Position numbers and translations under genes: made by a program
Source of the DNA: Obesumbacterium proteus
GTDB taxonomy: Bacteria > Pseudomonadota > Gammaproteobacteria > Enterobacterales > Enterobacteriaceae
DNA length: 64,000 bases
Assembly: GCF_001586165.1 (NCBI RefSeq)
Contig: NZ_CP014608.1
Coordinates: 868,001 to 932,000 of the forward strand
Reading direction: 5' to 3'
Notes under the pieces: model-generated
The model's input: only the letters and a program-made list of their open reading frames with translations
Told to the model about the DNA's origin: nothing
Database searches by the model: none
Shown here: piece after piece, positions 18,609 through 27,972 of the stretch
How positions within the stretch are numbered: the stretch's first letter is position 1
Layout of the letters: every line of letters starts with the position of its first letter

Positions 18609-20660
18609 ATGACCAGAACAGGAAAAGCATTTAGCTGGTTAGCAGGGATCTTAGTGGTATTGATCGTTGGGATCGTTATCTTTGTGATGATCTTTGATTG
18701 GAACCGCCTCAAGCCGACGATCAATAAAAAAGTCTCTACAGAGCTAAACCGGCCGTTCGCCATTCGAGGCGATCTTGGCGTAGATTGGGCGCGCCCTACC
18801 GATGAAACGGGCTGGCGCTCTTGGGTACCTTGGCCGCATATTCACGCCGAAGATATTGTGCTCGGCAATCCGCCAGAGATCCCCGCGGTATCGATGGTTA
18901 CGCTGGAACGGGTTGATGCCAGCCTTGCTCCGTTAGCGCTACTGGGCAAACAGGTTTATATCCCCCGCATTAAACTCAAACAGCCAGATGCTTCGCTGCG
19001 TAGGCTTGCGAATGGGAAGAATAACTGGACGTTTGAACTCGCCAATTCATCAACGGACGATCAGACAAAAGATCAAAAGTCTGCATGGTCTTTTAAGATC
19101 GATGACATCGTGTTTGATCAGGGCGTGATCGCCTATGACGATGCGATCGCCCATGCAAAACTCAAAGCCACCGTCGATCCGCTGGGGAAACCGTTGCCGT
19201 TTAGTGAGGTGATGGGAAACAGCGGCGCAGCGAAAAAGGTCGCGAGTAAAAAAGCACCTGATTATGTCTTTGGCTGGAAAGTTGATGGAACGTACAACGG
19301 TGAATCACTCTCGGGCAGCGGCAAGATAGGCGGGATGCTGGCGTTGCGCGATCCTGATGGTTTATTCCCACTCCAGGCCGATGTGCGTTCAGGAAAAACC
19401 CGGGTTGCGGTTGCCGGTACGCTCAGCGATCCTTTGAATTTAGGTGCGCTGGATCTGCGCTTACAATTCTCCGGCCAGAGCTTAAGTCAGCTACATAAAC
19501 TGACCGGAATTGTGTTACCCGATACTCCGCCTTATTCCACCGATGGTCATTTAAGCGCAGAGCTTAAACGCGCTAAAGGCGCGATTTATCGCTATCAAAA
19601 CTTCAACGGTAAAATTGGCGATAGCGATATTCACGGTAGCCTGACCTATCAAGTGAGCAAACCACGTCCTTCACTGAACGGTGAATTGGTGTCTAATCAG
19701 CTCCGTTTTGCTGATTTAGCGCCGCTGATCGGTGCTGATTCCAATCAGGAAAAGGTGAACCGTGGAGATAAAGCCACACAGCCGTCTGACAAAGTTTTAC
19801 CCGCTGATAAATTTGATACCAAGCAGTGGTCGACGATGGATGCCGACGTTAAGTTTACCGCCAAACGGATTGAGCACGGCGAATCTCTGCCGCTTAGCGA
19901 TCTTTATACCCATTTGCTGCTTAACAACGGCACGCTGTTAATGGATCCGCTGCGTTTTGGCGTGGCTGGCGGTAATTTGAATTCGACTATTCGCCTGGAA
20001 GGGCAACGTAAGCCAATGCGTGGTATGGCGGATTTGCATGCGCGTGGTTTCCAATTACAGAAGCTGTTGCCTAACGTTGAGTCGATGCGCCGTAGCCTAG
20101 GACAGCTGAACGGCGATGCCAAAATCAGTGGCACGGGTAACTCGGTGGCTGACTTGCTGGGTACCAGCAATGGCGATGTGCGTCTGTTGATCAACGACGG
20201 TGTGATAAGCCGCAACCTGATGGAAATTGCGGGCCTGAACGTGGGTAATTATCTGGTGGGTAAGCTGTTTGGTGATGACGAGGTGAAGATCAACTGTGCG
20301 GCAGCGGATATCGGCATTAAAAATGGTTTAGCCGCGACTCGCCTGTTTGTGTTCGACACCGAGAATGCGGTGATTAATATTTCCGGCAACGTCAATCTGG
20401 CTACTGAACGTATGGATTTGTCTGTCGATCCCGAGAGTAAAGGGCTGCGTGTGCTCACCTTACGTTCGCCGCTGTATGTGAAAGGCACGTTCAAACATCC
20501 CGACGCGGGCGTTAAAGCAGGGCCGCTGATTGCGCGTGGCGTTGCCGCCGTGGCACTTGGCGCTGTAGTGGCACCCGCAGCAGCTTTGCTGGCGTTGATT
20601 TCCCCTAGTGATGTGGACTCTAACCAGTGTGGTGGCATGCTGAAAGGGATGAAAAAATAG
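18609..20660 (+). CDS. yhjG: YhjG, AsmA-family envelope protein
   Basis: 683 residues with one N-terminal membrane helix (about 11-31, LAGILVVLIVGIVIFVMIF) and a large periplasmic region of the AsmA-like family, thought to form beta-groove proteins handling lipids or outer-membrane assembly. The C-terminal AsmA part (NISGNVNLATERMDLSVDP region, then SPLYVKGTFKHPD) is well conserved. The precise role is unknown even in E. coli. It follows pdeH by 114 bases in the E. coli order. Confidence 0.9.
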   Translation: MTRTGKAFSWLAGILVVLIVGIVIFVMIFDWNRLKPTINKKVSTELNRPFAIRGDLGVDWARPTDETGWRSWVPWPHIHAEDIVLGNPPEIPAVSMVTLERVDASLAPLALLGKQVYIPRIKLKQPDASLRRLANGKNNWTFELANSSTDDQTKDQKSAWSFKIDDIVFDQGVIAYDDAIAHAKLKATVDPLGKPLPFSEVMGNSGAAKKVASKKAPDYVFGWKVDGTYNGESLSGSGKIGGMLALRDPDGLFPLQADVRSGKTRVAVAGTLSDPLNLGALDLRLQFSGQSLSQLHKLTGIVLPDTPPYSTDGHLSAELKRAKGAIYRYQNFNGKIGDSDIHGSLTYQVSKPRPSLNGELVSNQLRFADLAPLIGADSNQEKVNRGDKATQPSDKVLPADKFDTKQWSTMDADVKFTAKRIEHGESLPLSDLYTHLLLNNGTLLMDPLRFGVAGGNLNSTIRLEGQRKPMRGMADLHARGFQLQKLLPNVESMRRSLGQLNGDAKISGTGNSVADLLGTSNGDVRLLINDGVISRNLMEIAGLNVGNYLVGKLFGDDEVKINCAAADIGIKNGLAATRLFVFDTENAVINISGNVNLATERMDLSVDPESKGLRVLTLRSPLYVKGTFKHPDAGVKAGPLIARGVAAVALGAVVAPAAALLALISPSDVDSNQCGGMLKGMKK

Positions 20661-20666
20661 TCAATC

Positions 20667-20688
20667 GCCTCGCCATTACTGGCGAGGC
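20667..20688 (+). terminator. Hairpin after yhjG
   Basis: A perfect 8-bp stem GCCTCGCC/GGCGAGGC with a 6-nt loop starts 6 bases after the yhjG stop; only a weak T-tract follows. Confidence 0.6.
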
Positions 20689-20771
20689 ATAGAATTTATA
20701 CTATGCTTTCTGGGTGTAACAACATGATTGTGTTGTTCATTTTTAATACACACAGATATCAAGGAAAACGG

Positions 20772-21287
20772 ATGATGAAAGTATGGAATAAAGTCCTGTT
20801 AGCTTCTTTTATTGGGTTGGTTGTCGCGGGCTGTGACGATTCCACTAAAGTTGATGCCAATCTTGATAAAGCAAAAGATAACGCGGAGCAAATTAAAGAC
20901 GCTGCGGATAACAAGGCCGATCAAATTACCGATGCCGCGAAACAAAAAGCCAATGAGCTGAAGAAAGAGGCGGATGTGCAGGCCGATCAACTCAGCGACA
21001 AAGCTAAAGCAATTAAAAGCGAGGCCGAAAAACGTGCCGATGCCCTTACGGATGATGCGAAAGCTAAGGCCAAATCCATAGAGCAGCAGGCTAAGCAGCA
21101 GAGCGATCAAATCATCGATCAGGCGAAGACCATTAAAGAGAGCGCCATCAGCGGCGCGAACGATCTTTCCGCCGAGGCTCAAACCAAAACTCAGGCGATT
21201 AAAGACAGCATGAAGCAAAACCCACCGGCTCAGAATGGTGCAGCTCCAGCGTCAAATGAAACGCCAAAGACAAATGGTAACCCGTAG
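20772..21287 (+). CDS. Predicted lipoprotein with long repetitive coiled coil
   Basis: I do not recognise a named family. The start MMKVWNKVLL follows AAGGAAA, and the signal peptide ends in a lipobox VVAG-C21. Residues about 28-150 are an almost uninterrupted amphipathic helix built from 11- and 7-residue repeats rich in Ala, Lys, Asp and Gln (ADQ, DAAKQKA, DKAKAIK units), resembling LEA or apolipoprotein-like helices. The last ~20 residues are Pro/Asn/Ala-rich and disordered. Asp after Cys (CDD) would favour inner-membrane retention under the Lol +2 rule. A role in envelope stress is only inference. Confidence 0.8.
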   Translation: MMKVWNKVLLASFIGLVVAGCDDSTKVDANLDKAKDNAEQIKDAADNKADQITDAAKQKANELKKEADVQADQLSDKAKAIKSEAEKRADALTDDAKAKAKSIEQQAKQQSDQIIDQAKTIKESAISGANDLSAEAQTKTQAIKDSMKQNPPAQNGAAPASNETPKTNGNP

Positions 21288-21353
21288 CGTAAGGCGCACT
21301 ATAATTTAGGTGTGGGTAAGATTATTTTTAATCAGTAAATTTAGGGGGAGTGT

Positions 21354-21602
21354 ATGGGTATCCTTTCGTGGATTATTTTCGGCCTTATTGCCGGTATCTT
21401 GGCTAAATGGATTATGCCGGGGAAAGACGGCGGTGGGTTTATTGTTACCGTGATCCTTGGGGTTGTCGGTGCCGTTGTTGGTGGATATATCAGCACCTTC
21501 TTTGGCTACGGTAGAGTGGATGACTTTAATTTCGGCAGTTTTATCGTTGCCGTTATTGGTGCTCTGGTGGTGTTGTTTATCTACCGTAAGATCCGCAGCT
21601 AG
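21354..21602 (+). CDS. GlsB/YeaQ/YmgE-family small membrane protein
   Basis: 82 residues with three hydrophobic helices and the family pattern GLIAGILAKWIMPG, GGGFIVTVILGVVGAVVGGY and a C-terminal helix ending FIYRKIRS. Family members are stress-associated inner-membrane proteins of unknown mechanism. A GGGGG-type ribosome site (TTAGGGGGAGTGT) lies just before the ATG. It follows the lipoprotein gene by 66 bases on the same strand and may share its control. Confidence 0.9.
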   Translation: MGILSWIIFGLIAGILAKWIMPGKDGGGFIVTVILGVVGAVVGGYISTFFGYGRVDDFNFGSFIVAVIGALVVLFIYRKIRS

Positions 21603-21610
21603 ACGTACTC

Positions 21611-21632
21611 TCGGGGCGGATTTCCGCCCCGA
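21611..21632. terminator. Bidirectional terminator between convergent genes
   Basis: TCGGGGCGG pairs with CCGCCCCGA around a very short loop, followed by TGTTTTAT. It separates the YeaQ-family gene from the convergent DUF421 gene. Confidence 0.75.
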
Positions 21633-21643
21633 TGTTTTATGGA

Positions 21644-22294
21644 TTAACGAACAATTTCGCCATCACGAAGAATAGACATCAGTTTCCCGTCCCAAAATTC
21701 TGCGATAAACACATCTTCAGCTTTGATACCGCAGCGTTCTAATTCTTGTTCTATCCATGCCTCGTCTTTTTCTATTTGATTTAGCTCATAAGAGCGCAAG
21801 CGTCCATCTTTCATGAGAATGATCGACGGCATTTGAGCCCCTTCGCATACTACGGTTAGCTGGCCGCTTGGCTCTATTTGGGCATAGTTGATTTCTTGGA
21901 ACGAATGAATGCCTTGAGCGTGTAGCTGCGATGACACGTTTAAAATATCGATTTTGTTTTTCTTGGTCAGGATGTTCTCCATCAGGAAACGACCCTTTTT
22001 AATGATAGGAATGGGATCGCCGATGGTGACCGAACGGAAGAAATAGACATGCTTACTGATCGCATTCAACAACGAGATTAAACCTACGCCGATGAGCAGT
22101 ACGATAATGTATTGGTAAAGAGGAATAGCATCGCTGTAGATCACGCCGCCAATAATGCCGCCTAAAACAAAGTTGCCGATAAAATCAACAGGCGTCATTT
22201 GCGATAGCTGAGTTTTACCTGAAAAATTCAGATGCGTAATAACAATGGCGAAGCCCAAAATAAACTTCACCAAAACGTATCCGTAGTATTCCAT
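21644..22294 (-). CDS. DUF421 (YetF/YcaP-type) membrane protein
   Basis: 216 residues: an N-terminal portion with about three membrane helices (FILGFAIVITHL, FVLGGIIGGVIY, YIIVLLIGVGLISLL) and a cytosolic alpha/beta domain with the SQLHAQGIHSFQEINYAQIEPSGQL pattern typical of DUF421 (split here by position: roughly residues 121-145). The start MEYYGYV at 22294 is chosen because GGGAGG lies 5 bases upstream. The family is widespread and uncharacterised. Confidence 0.85.
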   Translation of the reverse strand: MEYYGYVLVKFILGFAIVITHLNFSGKTQLSQMTPVDFIGNFVLGGIIGGVIYSDAIPLYQYIIVLLIGVGLISLLNAISKHVYFFRSVTIGDPIPIIKKGRFLMENILTKKNKIDILNVSSQLHAQGIHSFQEINYAQIEPSGQLTVVCEGAQMPSIILMKDGRLRSYELNQIEKDEAWIEQELERCGIKAEDVFIAEFWDGKLMSILRDGEIVR

Positions 22295-22400
22295 ACGCCC
22301 TCCCAAAGCGATCAAAAACTATAAGATTATCTTTATGTTTCTTAATCATAAAAACAGAAGCTCTCTTTTTATACAAGAAAGCTTATAGGGGAGCTTAAAT

Positions 22401-23180
22401 TTATTGAGGGGTATTTGCGCGAGAAGTCAGGCTTGCACAGCTGTGATCCTGTATTTCCTCGATAGACGCCAAATTCAATCGCCACCATTCGCGCTGGGTT
22501 GCTAACAGCACAAAGTTACCGTCAGCAGCGGGGAGCAATGCCAATCCAAACGCGCCCATGTTTTCCCGCGCCTGCGGTAAGCCTTCGGCTAACAGAATGA
22601 AGGGGCTATTTTTTGCCAGCGCGTTTTTGTCGAGCGTGCGTGCCCAGTAACTGTGGTTATTGATCCCAATCTGTACCGGTTGCCATTGTGATGAGAGTGA
22701 AGGTGTTAAAGCCGTAATCCGTGCAAGTACCTTAGGTTTCGTACAGGACATATGGATATGCAGCTGATTTTGCGTTCGACCATATTCAGAATTAATGGTG
22801 AATGACAGCAGGTTATCCGGCACTGGTTTGCCATAACGCTTTGACAGCCAATCGCGCTGCTGCCATGCGGCGGCAAAATAGTTGGGTTGCTGTGGGTTTA
22901 ACAAGAGGGGCGATTCAATGCCCGTGACCTTGGCGGTTGGCATCAATAGATATTGCAGAGGGCCGTTGCGGTCTTTAAAGACCACAAATCTCTGTGCAAG
23001 GTTGACCTCAGCACAGGGACTCGGGTTTTGTCGTTGCTGTTGATGCGGTACGCACTGCTGGCTGACAATTTTCCACAGAGCATCAGGATGTGAGGGCCGA
23101 AGAAAGAAGAAGCCGGTAATGACAAGGAGCACAATAACAATCAGTACGATGAATCCTGTTTTGCGCTGAAATCTCATCAT
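22401..23180 (-). CDS. cdh: CDP-diacylglycerol pyrophosphatase Cdh
   Basis: HIT-superfamily enzyme that hydrolyses CDP-diacylglycerol to CMP and phosphatidate. A single N-terminal membrane helix (IVLIVIVLLVITGFFFL) anchors it. The catalytic histidine motif lies in QLHIHMSC, and LWKIVSQQCVP plus MGAFGLALL are family marks. 259 residues is close to the E. coli 251. It lies 40 bases downstream of the MFS gene on the same strand, so the two may be co-transcribed. Confidence 0.92.
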   Translation of the reverse strand: MMRFQRKTGFIVLIVIVLLVITGFFFLRPSHPDALWKIVSQQCVPHQQQRQNPSPCAEVNLAQRFVVFKDRNGPLQYLLMPTAKVTGIESPLLLNPQQPNYFAAAWQQRDWLSKRYGKPVPDNLLSFTINSEYGRTQNQLHIHMSCTKPKVLARITALTPSLSSQWQPVQIGINNHSYWARTLDKNALAKNSPFILLAEGLPQARENMGAFGLALLPAADGNFVLLATQREWWRLNLASIEEIQDHSCASLTSRANTPQ

Positions 23181-23220
23181 TACCTAACTTCCCAATAAAG
23201 TCGTCTAAAGGACGCTTACC

Positions 23221-24390
23221 TTACTGAGCACATGCTCGTTTGTCTAATGCACCGCTCCAGCGAGTCATACCAAATGCGAGCAGAACCACAATTGCGCCAA
23301 CCCACGGGGTCACCATCAGGCCATAGTTCTCAACGATCATACCGCCAACCCATGCACCACCGGCGATGCCGAGGTTGAAGGCTGCGATGTTCAAACCAGA
23401 AGCGACGTCAACGGCGTGAGGGGCATAGCGTTCTGCCTGTTGCACCACGTAAACCTGCAAACCAGGAACGTTACCAAAGGCGACTGCACCCCAGAACAAC
23501 ACGGTAATCAAGGCCAGCACTGGGCTGTGTGCGGTGAAGCTGAACACGGCAAGTACGGCGGCTAACAGTAAGAAAATAATTTGCAGTGCTTTGATTGGAC
23601 CCATGCGGTCGGCTAAGCGTCCACCCCACAGGTTACCCGCAGCCACAGATACTCCGTAAATCAGCATTACCCACGTTACGGCGCTGGCGCTAAATCCACT
23701 AACCTGCTGCAAAATAGGCGCAAGGAAGGTGAAGACTACAAAGTTACCGCCGTAGCCCAATGCTGTTTTAGCATAGACCATCAACAAGCGTGGCTGTTTT
23801 AAGATGGTCAACTGACGAGCGATGGACGCAGGTGGTGTATGTTTTAAACCGTTAGGCACGAAAATCAGGCTACCGATAAGAGCGATAATCCCAAGCAGCG
23901 AAACCGCCAAGAAAGTTTCATGCCAGCCAAAATGTTGGCCAATGAACGTCCCTAAAGGTACGCCGGTGACTAATGCCACGGTTAAACCGGTAAACATAAT
24001 CGCGATGGCGCTGGCGGCTTTTTCTTTCGGCACTAGGCTGGTGGCCAGCGTAGAACCGATAGAGAAAAAGACCCCATGGGCTAAGCCGGTCAGCACGCGA
24101 GCGGTCATCAGCGACATGTAGCCGGGCGCTTTCCACGCTAACAGGTTACCGAGGGTAAACAGCACCATCAGGCCAATCAGCAGCGTTTTACGCGGCATAC
24201 GGCCGGTTAACGCGGTGAGCACCGGTGCACCAATGGCAACGCCGAGCGCATATAAACTCACAAGCAGACCCGCAGACGGCAGGGAAACTTGTAAATCTGC
24301 GGCGATAGTTGGGATCAGGCCCACGATAACAAACTCCGTGGTGCCGATGGCAAACGCGCTGATGGTCAGCGCAAACAGAGCTAATGGCAT
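23221..24390 (-). CDS. MFS (DHA1-family) efflux transporter
   Basis: 389 residues forming 12 predicted transmembrane helices. Motif A-like GRMPRKTLLIG after TM2 and GGRLADRMGP in the second half, and the motif C region GVPLGTF, place it in the drug:H+ antiporter-1 group, related to E. coli YdhP/AraJ-type exporters and Bacillus PbuE. The substrate is not predictable. It is divergent from a LysR-type regulator 153 bases away, the usual arrangement of an exporter with its own activator. GGAG lies about 10 bases before the ATG. Confidence 0.85.
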   Translation of the reverse strand: MPLALFALTISAFAIGTTEFVIVGLIPTIAADLQVSLPSAGLLVSLYALGVAIGAPVLTALTGRMPRKTLLIGLMVLFTLGNLLAWKAPGYMSLMTARVLTGLAHGVFFSIGSTLATSLVPKEKAASAIAIMFTGLTVALVTGVPLGTFIGQHFGWHETFLAVSLLGIIALIGSLIFVPNGLKHTPPASIARQLTILKQPRLLMVYAKTALGYGGNFVVFTFLAPILQQVSGFSASAVTWVMLIYGVSVAAGNLWGGRLADRMGPIKALQIIFLLLAAVLAVFSFTAHSPVLALITVLFWGAVAFGNVPGLQVYVVQQAERYAPHAVDVASGLNIAAFNLGIAGGAWVGGMIVENYGLMVTPWVGAIVVLLAFGMTRWSGALDKRACAQ

Positions 24391-24514
24391 AACTGCAAAC
24401 TCCTATCTTCTTCATCTTTCAAGCCACGGACAGCGGGGTTTGAAATCTCTTGGGTATGAATAATTGATGGCGCTGAGTTTGCACGGATTATTTTTGCAGA
24501 AAAATAGGTCTATA

Positions 24515-24538
24515 CTCACAAGATAATTGATTGGTGAG
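24515..24538. promoter_or_regulatory. Candidate LysR-type operator in the MFS/regulator divergent promoter
   Basis: CTCAC and GTGAG form an inverted repeat separated by 14 AT-rich bases, located just upstream of the regulator start and between the divergent genes. This is compatible with a LysR-type binding site, but no published consensus is matched. Confidence 0.35.
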
Positions 24539-24543
24539 CAATA

Positions 24544-25437
24544 ATGAAAACAACAACCGAAGAGCTGGTGGCTTTTGTCGCCGTTGTCGATGCGGGAAGC
24601 CTGACCGGTGCCGCAGAGCAGTTAGGTCAAACGCCCAGCGGTATTAGCCGTGCGCTGGGGCGCTTAGAACAAAAGCTGGAAACGACGCTGCTTAACCGCA
24701 CTACGCGGCGCATTGATTTAACCGAAGAAGGGCGAATTTTTCTCGATCGCGCACGCGCTATTCTCGAAGCGATTGAAGAAGCGGAAGAGCAGTTGGCCTT
24801 GCAGCGGCACCGTCCGGCAGGCCGTTTGCGGATAAACGCCGCATCGCCGTTCATGCTGCATGTTGTGGTTCCGCTGATTGAAGAGTTCACCGCGCAGTTT
24901 CCAGAGATTGATCTGGAGCTCAACACCAGTGACCAAATCATCGACTTGCTGGAACAGCGCACCGATGTGGCGATACGCATTGGGACGCTGCAAGACTCCA
25001 GTCTACATGCGCGTCCTATTGGGCGTTCGGGATTGAAGGTGCTGGCTGCGCCGGAATACCTACAAAAATTTGGTACTCCAGAGCGGGTGGAAGAACTGAG
25101 TGAACATCGGCTGTTAGGCTTTACCCAGCCACAATCACTTAACCAGTGGCCGCTTAAGCAGAGTCAGTGCGCGACATTTTCTGTTACGCCGAATATTGCG
25201 GCGTCTAGCGGTGAAACGCTGCGCCATTTGGCGATAAACGGGCGGGGAATTGTATGTCTTTCTGATTTTATGACGCATCAGGATATTGCTGAAGGGCGTT
25301 TAGTACAGGTGCTTGCCGAGCACACCTTGGAGACATATCAGTCAATTCATATGGTGTATTATCGAAATAGCCAGCTTTCGGCTCGCATTCGCTGTTTTCT
25401 AGATTTTCTGGCGGAGAGATATCCGCTGCACCCGTGA
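24544..25437 (+). CDS. LysR-type regulator (YafC-like)
   Basis: 297 residues with an N-terminal winged helix (ELVAFVAVVDAGSLTGAAEQLG ... LLNRTTRRIDLTEEG, about residues 7-65) and a C-terminal periplasmic-binding-like effector domain. The overall sequence resembles the E. coli YafC/aaeR-like group (RPAGRLRINAASPF; DVAIRIGTL). Divergent from the MFS exporter and likely to control it. No effector can be named. Confidence 0.88.
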   Translation: MKTTTEELVAFVAVVDAGSLTGAAEQLGQTPSGISRALGRLEQKLETTLLNRTTRRIDLTEEGRIFLDRARAILEAIEEAEEQLALQRHRPAGRLRINAASPFMLHVVVPLIEEFTAQFPEIDLELNTSDQIIDLLEQRTDVAIRIGTLQDSSLHARPIGRSGLKVLAAPEYLQKFGTPERVEELSEHRLLGFTQPQSLNQWPLKQSQCATFSVTPNIAASSGETLRHLAINGRGIVCLSDFMTHQDIAEGRLVQVLAEHTLETYQSIHMVYYRNSQLSARIRCFLDFLAERYPLHP

Positions 25438-25454
25438 CTAAACGATAAATATCA

Positions 25455-25492
25455 ACGCCAATCTTGCCCCTTCACAGCGGAAAGATTGGCGT
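25455..25492. terminator. Bidirectional hairpin between convergent LysR gene and yhjD
   Basis: ACGCCAATCTT (25455-25465) pairs perfectly with AAGATTGGCGT (25482-25492). It lies between two convergent stops. Confidence 0.7.
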
Positions 25493-25500
25493 GGGATCGC

Positions 25501-26484
25501 TTAGGGCTGCGGTTTTTTGCGTTCTACGGTGGTGTCGCCGTCATAGTCGGCGGTGGCAATCCACGCGGCGCAAAATAGCGTTAAGCGGGCGAAGAAATAG
25601 AAGAAAGCCATCAGACCAATGACCGACCCAAACGCCGCGCCGGAAGGTGAGCGTGCAAGGCTAGGCAGCGTCCACGTCATCACAAATTTAATCACTTCAA
25701 AGCCAATCGCTGCAATTAAGGTTCCACGCAGCAAGGCTTTTTTCTTTGGTTTATGACGCGGCAATACTAAGAAAATCCAAAGGAACAACAGATAGTTAGC
25801 CATGATCGAAATGGATAGCGCAATTGCTGTCATCACGGGGCGTAGCCATTCGATGCCGTCTAAGCCTAAGGCGCGAACAATAGAAGCTTGCGCGGCACCT
25901 GCGATAGACGTAAAAGAAAGCGAAACAATCAGCGCAATCACTAGACCTGTTAGCGAAATAAAATCGCGCAGGTAGCGGAAGTAGAATTTTTCCTGATCCT
26001 GCGGATTACGCTCCCAAACCTCTCGAGACTGCGCGCGAATCGCCTCACGCAGATTTCCCATCCAACTAATGCCTGAATAGAGCGCAATGGCTAAACCGGT
26101 CAGACCCACGGTGGTACGCTGCTGGATGGCGGTATTCACGGTATTTTTTAGTGTCGTCGCCAAATTGGGATCGCTAATGCTACTGACTATTTTATTAATC
26201 AATTCAGTCAGCAAATCGGGATTTGAGGCAAGCACAAAACCGACAGCGGCAAACGACACCATCAAAATAGGGATAAGAGACAAAAACGAAAAGTAGGTAA
26301 TCGCTGCACCGAACTGACTGCCTAGGCGGTCATTAAAGCGATCAACTGCGCGGATAACATGGGCCACGCTGGGAATGGCTTTGAACCAGGACATTACGCC
26401 ATTGGCTTTATCCAGCGTTTTCGCCACCTGCGTGGTGACGGTTGCTTTACTGCTTTTTTGGTCGAATTCTTTCGGCATAAGCAT
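25501..26484 (-). CDS. yhjD: YhjD, YihY/BrkB-family inner-membrane protein
   Basis: About 327 residues with six transmembrane segments, strongly like E. coli YhjD (FNDRLGSQFGAAITYFSF; SGAAFGSVIGLMAFFYFF; ARLTLFCAAWIATADY). YhjD has been linked to suppression of lipid A export defects, but its transport role is unsettled. The start is ATG 26484, which has AGG 5 bases upstream; GTG 26490 and ATG 26478 are alternatives. Confidence 0.9.
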   Translation of the reverse strand: MLMPKEFDQKSSKATVTTQVAKTLDKANGVMSWFKAIPSVAHVIRAVDRFNDRLGSQFGAAITYFSFLSLIPILMVSFAAVGFVLASNPDLLTELINKIVSSISDPNLATTLKNTVNTAIQQRTTVGLTGLAIALYSGISWMGNLREAIRAQSREVWERNPQDQEKFYFRYLRDFISLTGLVIALIVSLSFTSIAGAAQASIVRALGLDGIEWLRPVMTAIALSISIMANYLLFLWIFLVLPRHKPKKKALLRGTLIAAIGFEVIKFVMTWTLPSLARSPSGAAFGSVIGLMAFFYFFARLTLFCAAWIATADYDGDTTVERKKPQP

Positions 26485-27028
26485 TTTCACCTGTCTGCAT
26501 TTGGGAACGTATGCAATTTCAGGCGCTTAATTTCTCACGTCAGGATGGGCGAATAATTTAGATCCTAGCAGAGTCGAGCTGTAAGGCAAAATAGGTGAAG
26601 AGAAAATTTAGGTTAATAAGTATTTTATGATTGCTTTTAATGCCATTTTTATCGTCATTTAGCCATGACTATTAAGAATATTCTGCTAATTTAACTCGAA
26701 CTGAGTAAATTACGATATAGAATGCATAATATGACGAAAAAATAGAGCGTAATATCGGGGTTAAGCTAAAAATTAAACAAACAATCTGTGATGTGGGTTT
26801 TTTATTTAATGAGTTTAATTCAGTATGTTATGGCATAATTAGACCGTTCAATTACCAGTTTTCAACTTTTAGTAACATATGTATTGGTGTGCATAATCAA
26901 CCAATTCACAAACTTGGGTAAGCCTACAAGAATTTACCTGCTTGCCACTCAAATTATTTAGGGTATAGACGGATAGGAAATGGGTTTTGACCTATATTCG
27001 TCCTTAGCTAACGATTCAAGGTAAAGGC
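26485..27028. other. AT-rich intergenic region
   Basis: About 540 bases between divergent yhjD and a LysR-type gene. It is distinctly AT-rich from 26600 to 26860 and holds the promoters of both genes. I see no ORF, hairpin or recognised operator. Confidence 0.5.
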
Positions 27029-27925
27029 ATGCTCGATATTGATGTTAGCGTTATCCGAATTTTTCTTACCGTGATGGATACACGCAGTGTCACCTTAGCG
27101 GCAGAGCTGCTGGATAGTTCAACGGCGTCGGTTAGCCGTGCACTCAAGAAAATGCGCGACAGTTTTAACGATCCACTCTTTATTCGTACAAAGAAAGGAT
27201 TAGAGCCCACCGCTTTGGCTTATAACATTACGCCGAATTTGGCGCTGGCCCTGAATAGCATTCAGAGCGCGGTGAGTGTTTCGACCACTCTACGTAATGG
27301 TGATAATCGTCAGACGCGTTTAAAGCTGAGCTTGTCTCCGATGCTCGAATATTACCTGACCAGCATATTGCAGCATCAAGGGTATCCTTTTGACGACGTT
27401 GCACTGGCCAATGAAACCCACGATGGTGATTTGACCAAAGACATCACGCGTCTGCGTACCCGAAAAATTGATATTAGCTTTACGCCGCAGAAATATGCAG
27501 ATTGGATGATAACCAATGTGCCGCTTTTCGATCTGGTACCGGTAGTGATGTGTCGCAAAGACCACCCGCGAATTAAAGCCGGATTTAGCTTGCAGGAGCT
27601 TGAGCGGGAAGAATATTTAAGCCCAACGATGTGGCCATCTTTGTTTGAAGATAACATTGTGCTGAATCCGCATAACAAAGCGCCTATTTACTCAAGCACG
27701 TCGGTACTCAATTTGATGATGATGACGGCGACCACGGATTATATTTTGATTTGTGGCCAACCTTTTGCTCGTGAGTTTGAAAAACTGGTAGATGTACAGG
27801 TTCTCGAATTCCCAAATGCGAAGCCAATGGGAACCATTTATGCCCATTATCATAAGAGCCGAGCAACGGACGTTAATATTGTTAATCTCATTAATAAAAT
27901 TAAGGCTGGAGCATTTCAAGAATAA
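27029..27925 (+). CDS. LysR-type transcriptional regulator
   Basis: 298 residues: N-terminal winged helix (VIRIFLTVMDTRSVTLAAELLDSSTASVSRALKKM, split: about residues 8-42) followed by PLFIRTKKGLEPT, the usual LysR wing, and an effector domain. It differs from E. coli YhjC, which occupies the equivalent place, so no symbol is given. The effector region has the hydrophobic LVPVVMCRKDHPRI motif. Flanking DNA is long and AT-rich on both sides, unlike the neighbouring genes, which may point to acquisition or H-NS control. Confidence 0.85.
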   Translation: MLDIDVSVIRIFLTVMDTRSVTLAAELLDSSTASVSRALKKMRDSFNDPLFIRTKKGLEPTALAYNITPNLALALNSIQSAVSVSTTLRNGDNRQTRLKLSLSPMLEYYLTSILQHQGYPFDDVALANETHDGDLTKDITRLRTRKIDISFTPQKYADWMITNVPLFDLVPVVMCRKDHPRIKAGFSLQELEREEYLSPTMWPSLFEDNIVLNPHNKAPIYSSTSVLNLMMMTATTDYILICGQPFAREFEKLVDVQVLEFPNAKPMGTIYAHYHKSRATDVNIVNLINKIKAGAFQE

Positions 27926-27930
27926 ATACA

Positions 27931-27972
27931 ATAAGAATTAACTGATAGTTAATTCTTATTAGTTGTTTTTTC
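27931..27972 (+). terminator. Terminator after the LysR-type gene
   Basis: A perfect 13-bp AT-rich stem (ATAAGAATTAACT/AGTTAATTCTTAT) with a GAT loop, followed by TAGTTGTTTTTT. Confidence 0.8.
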
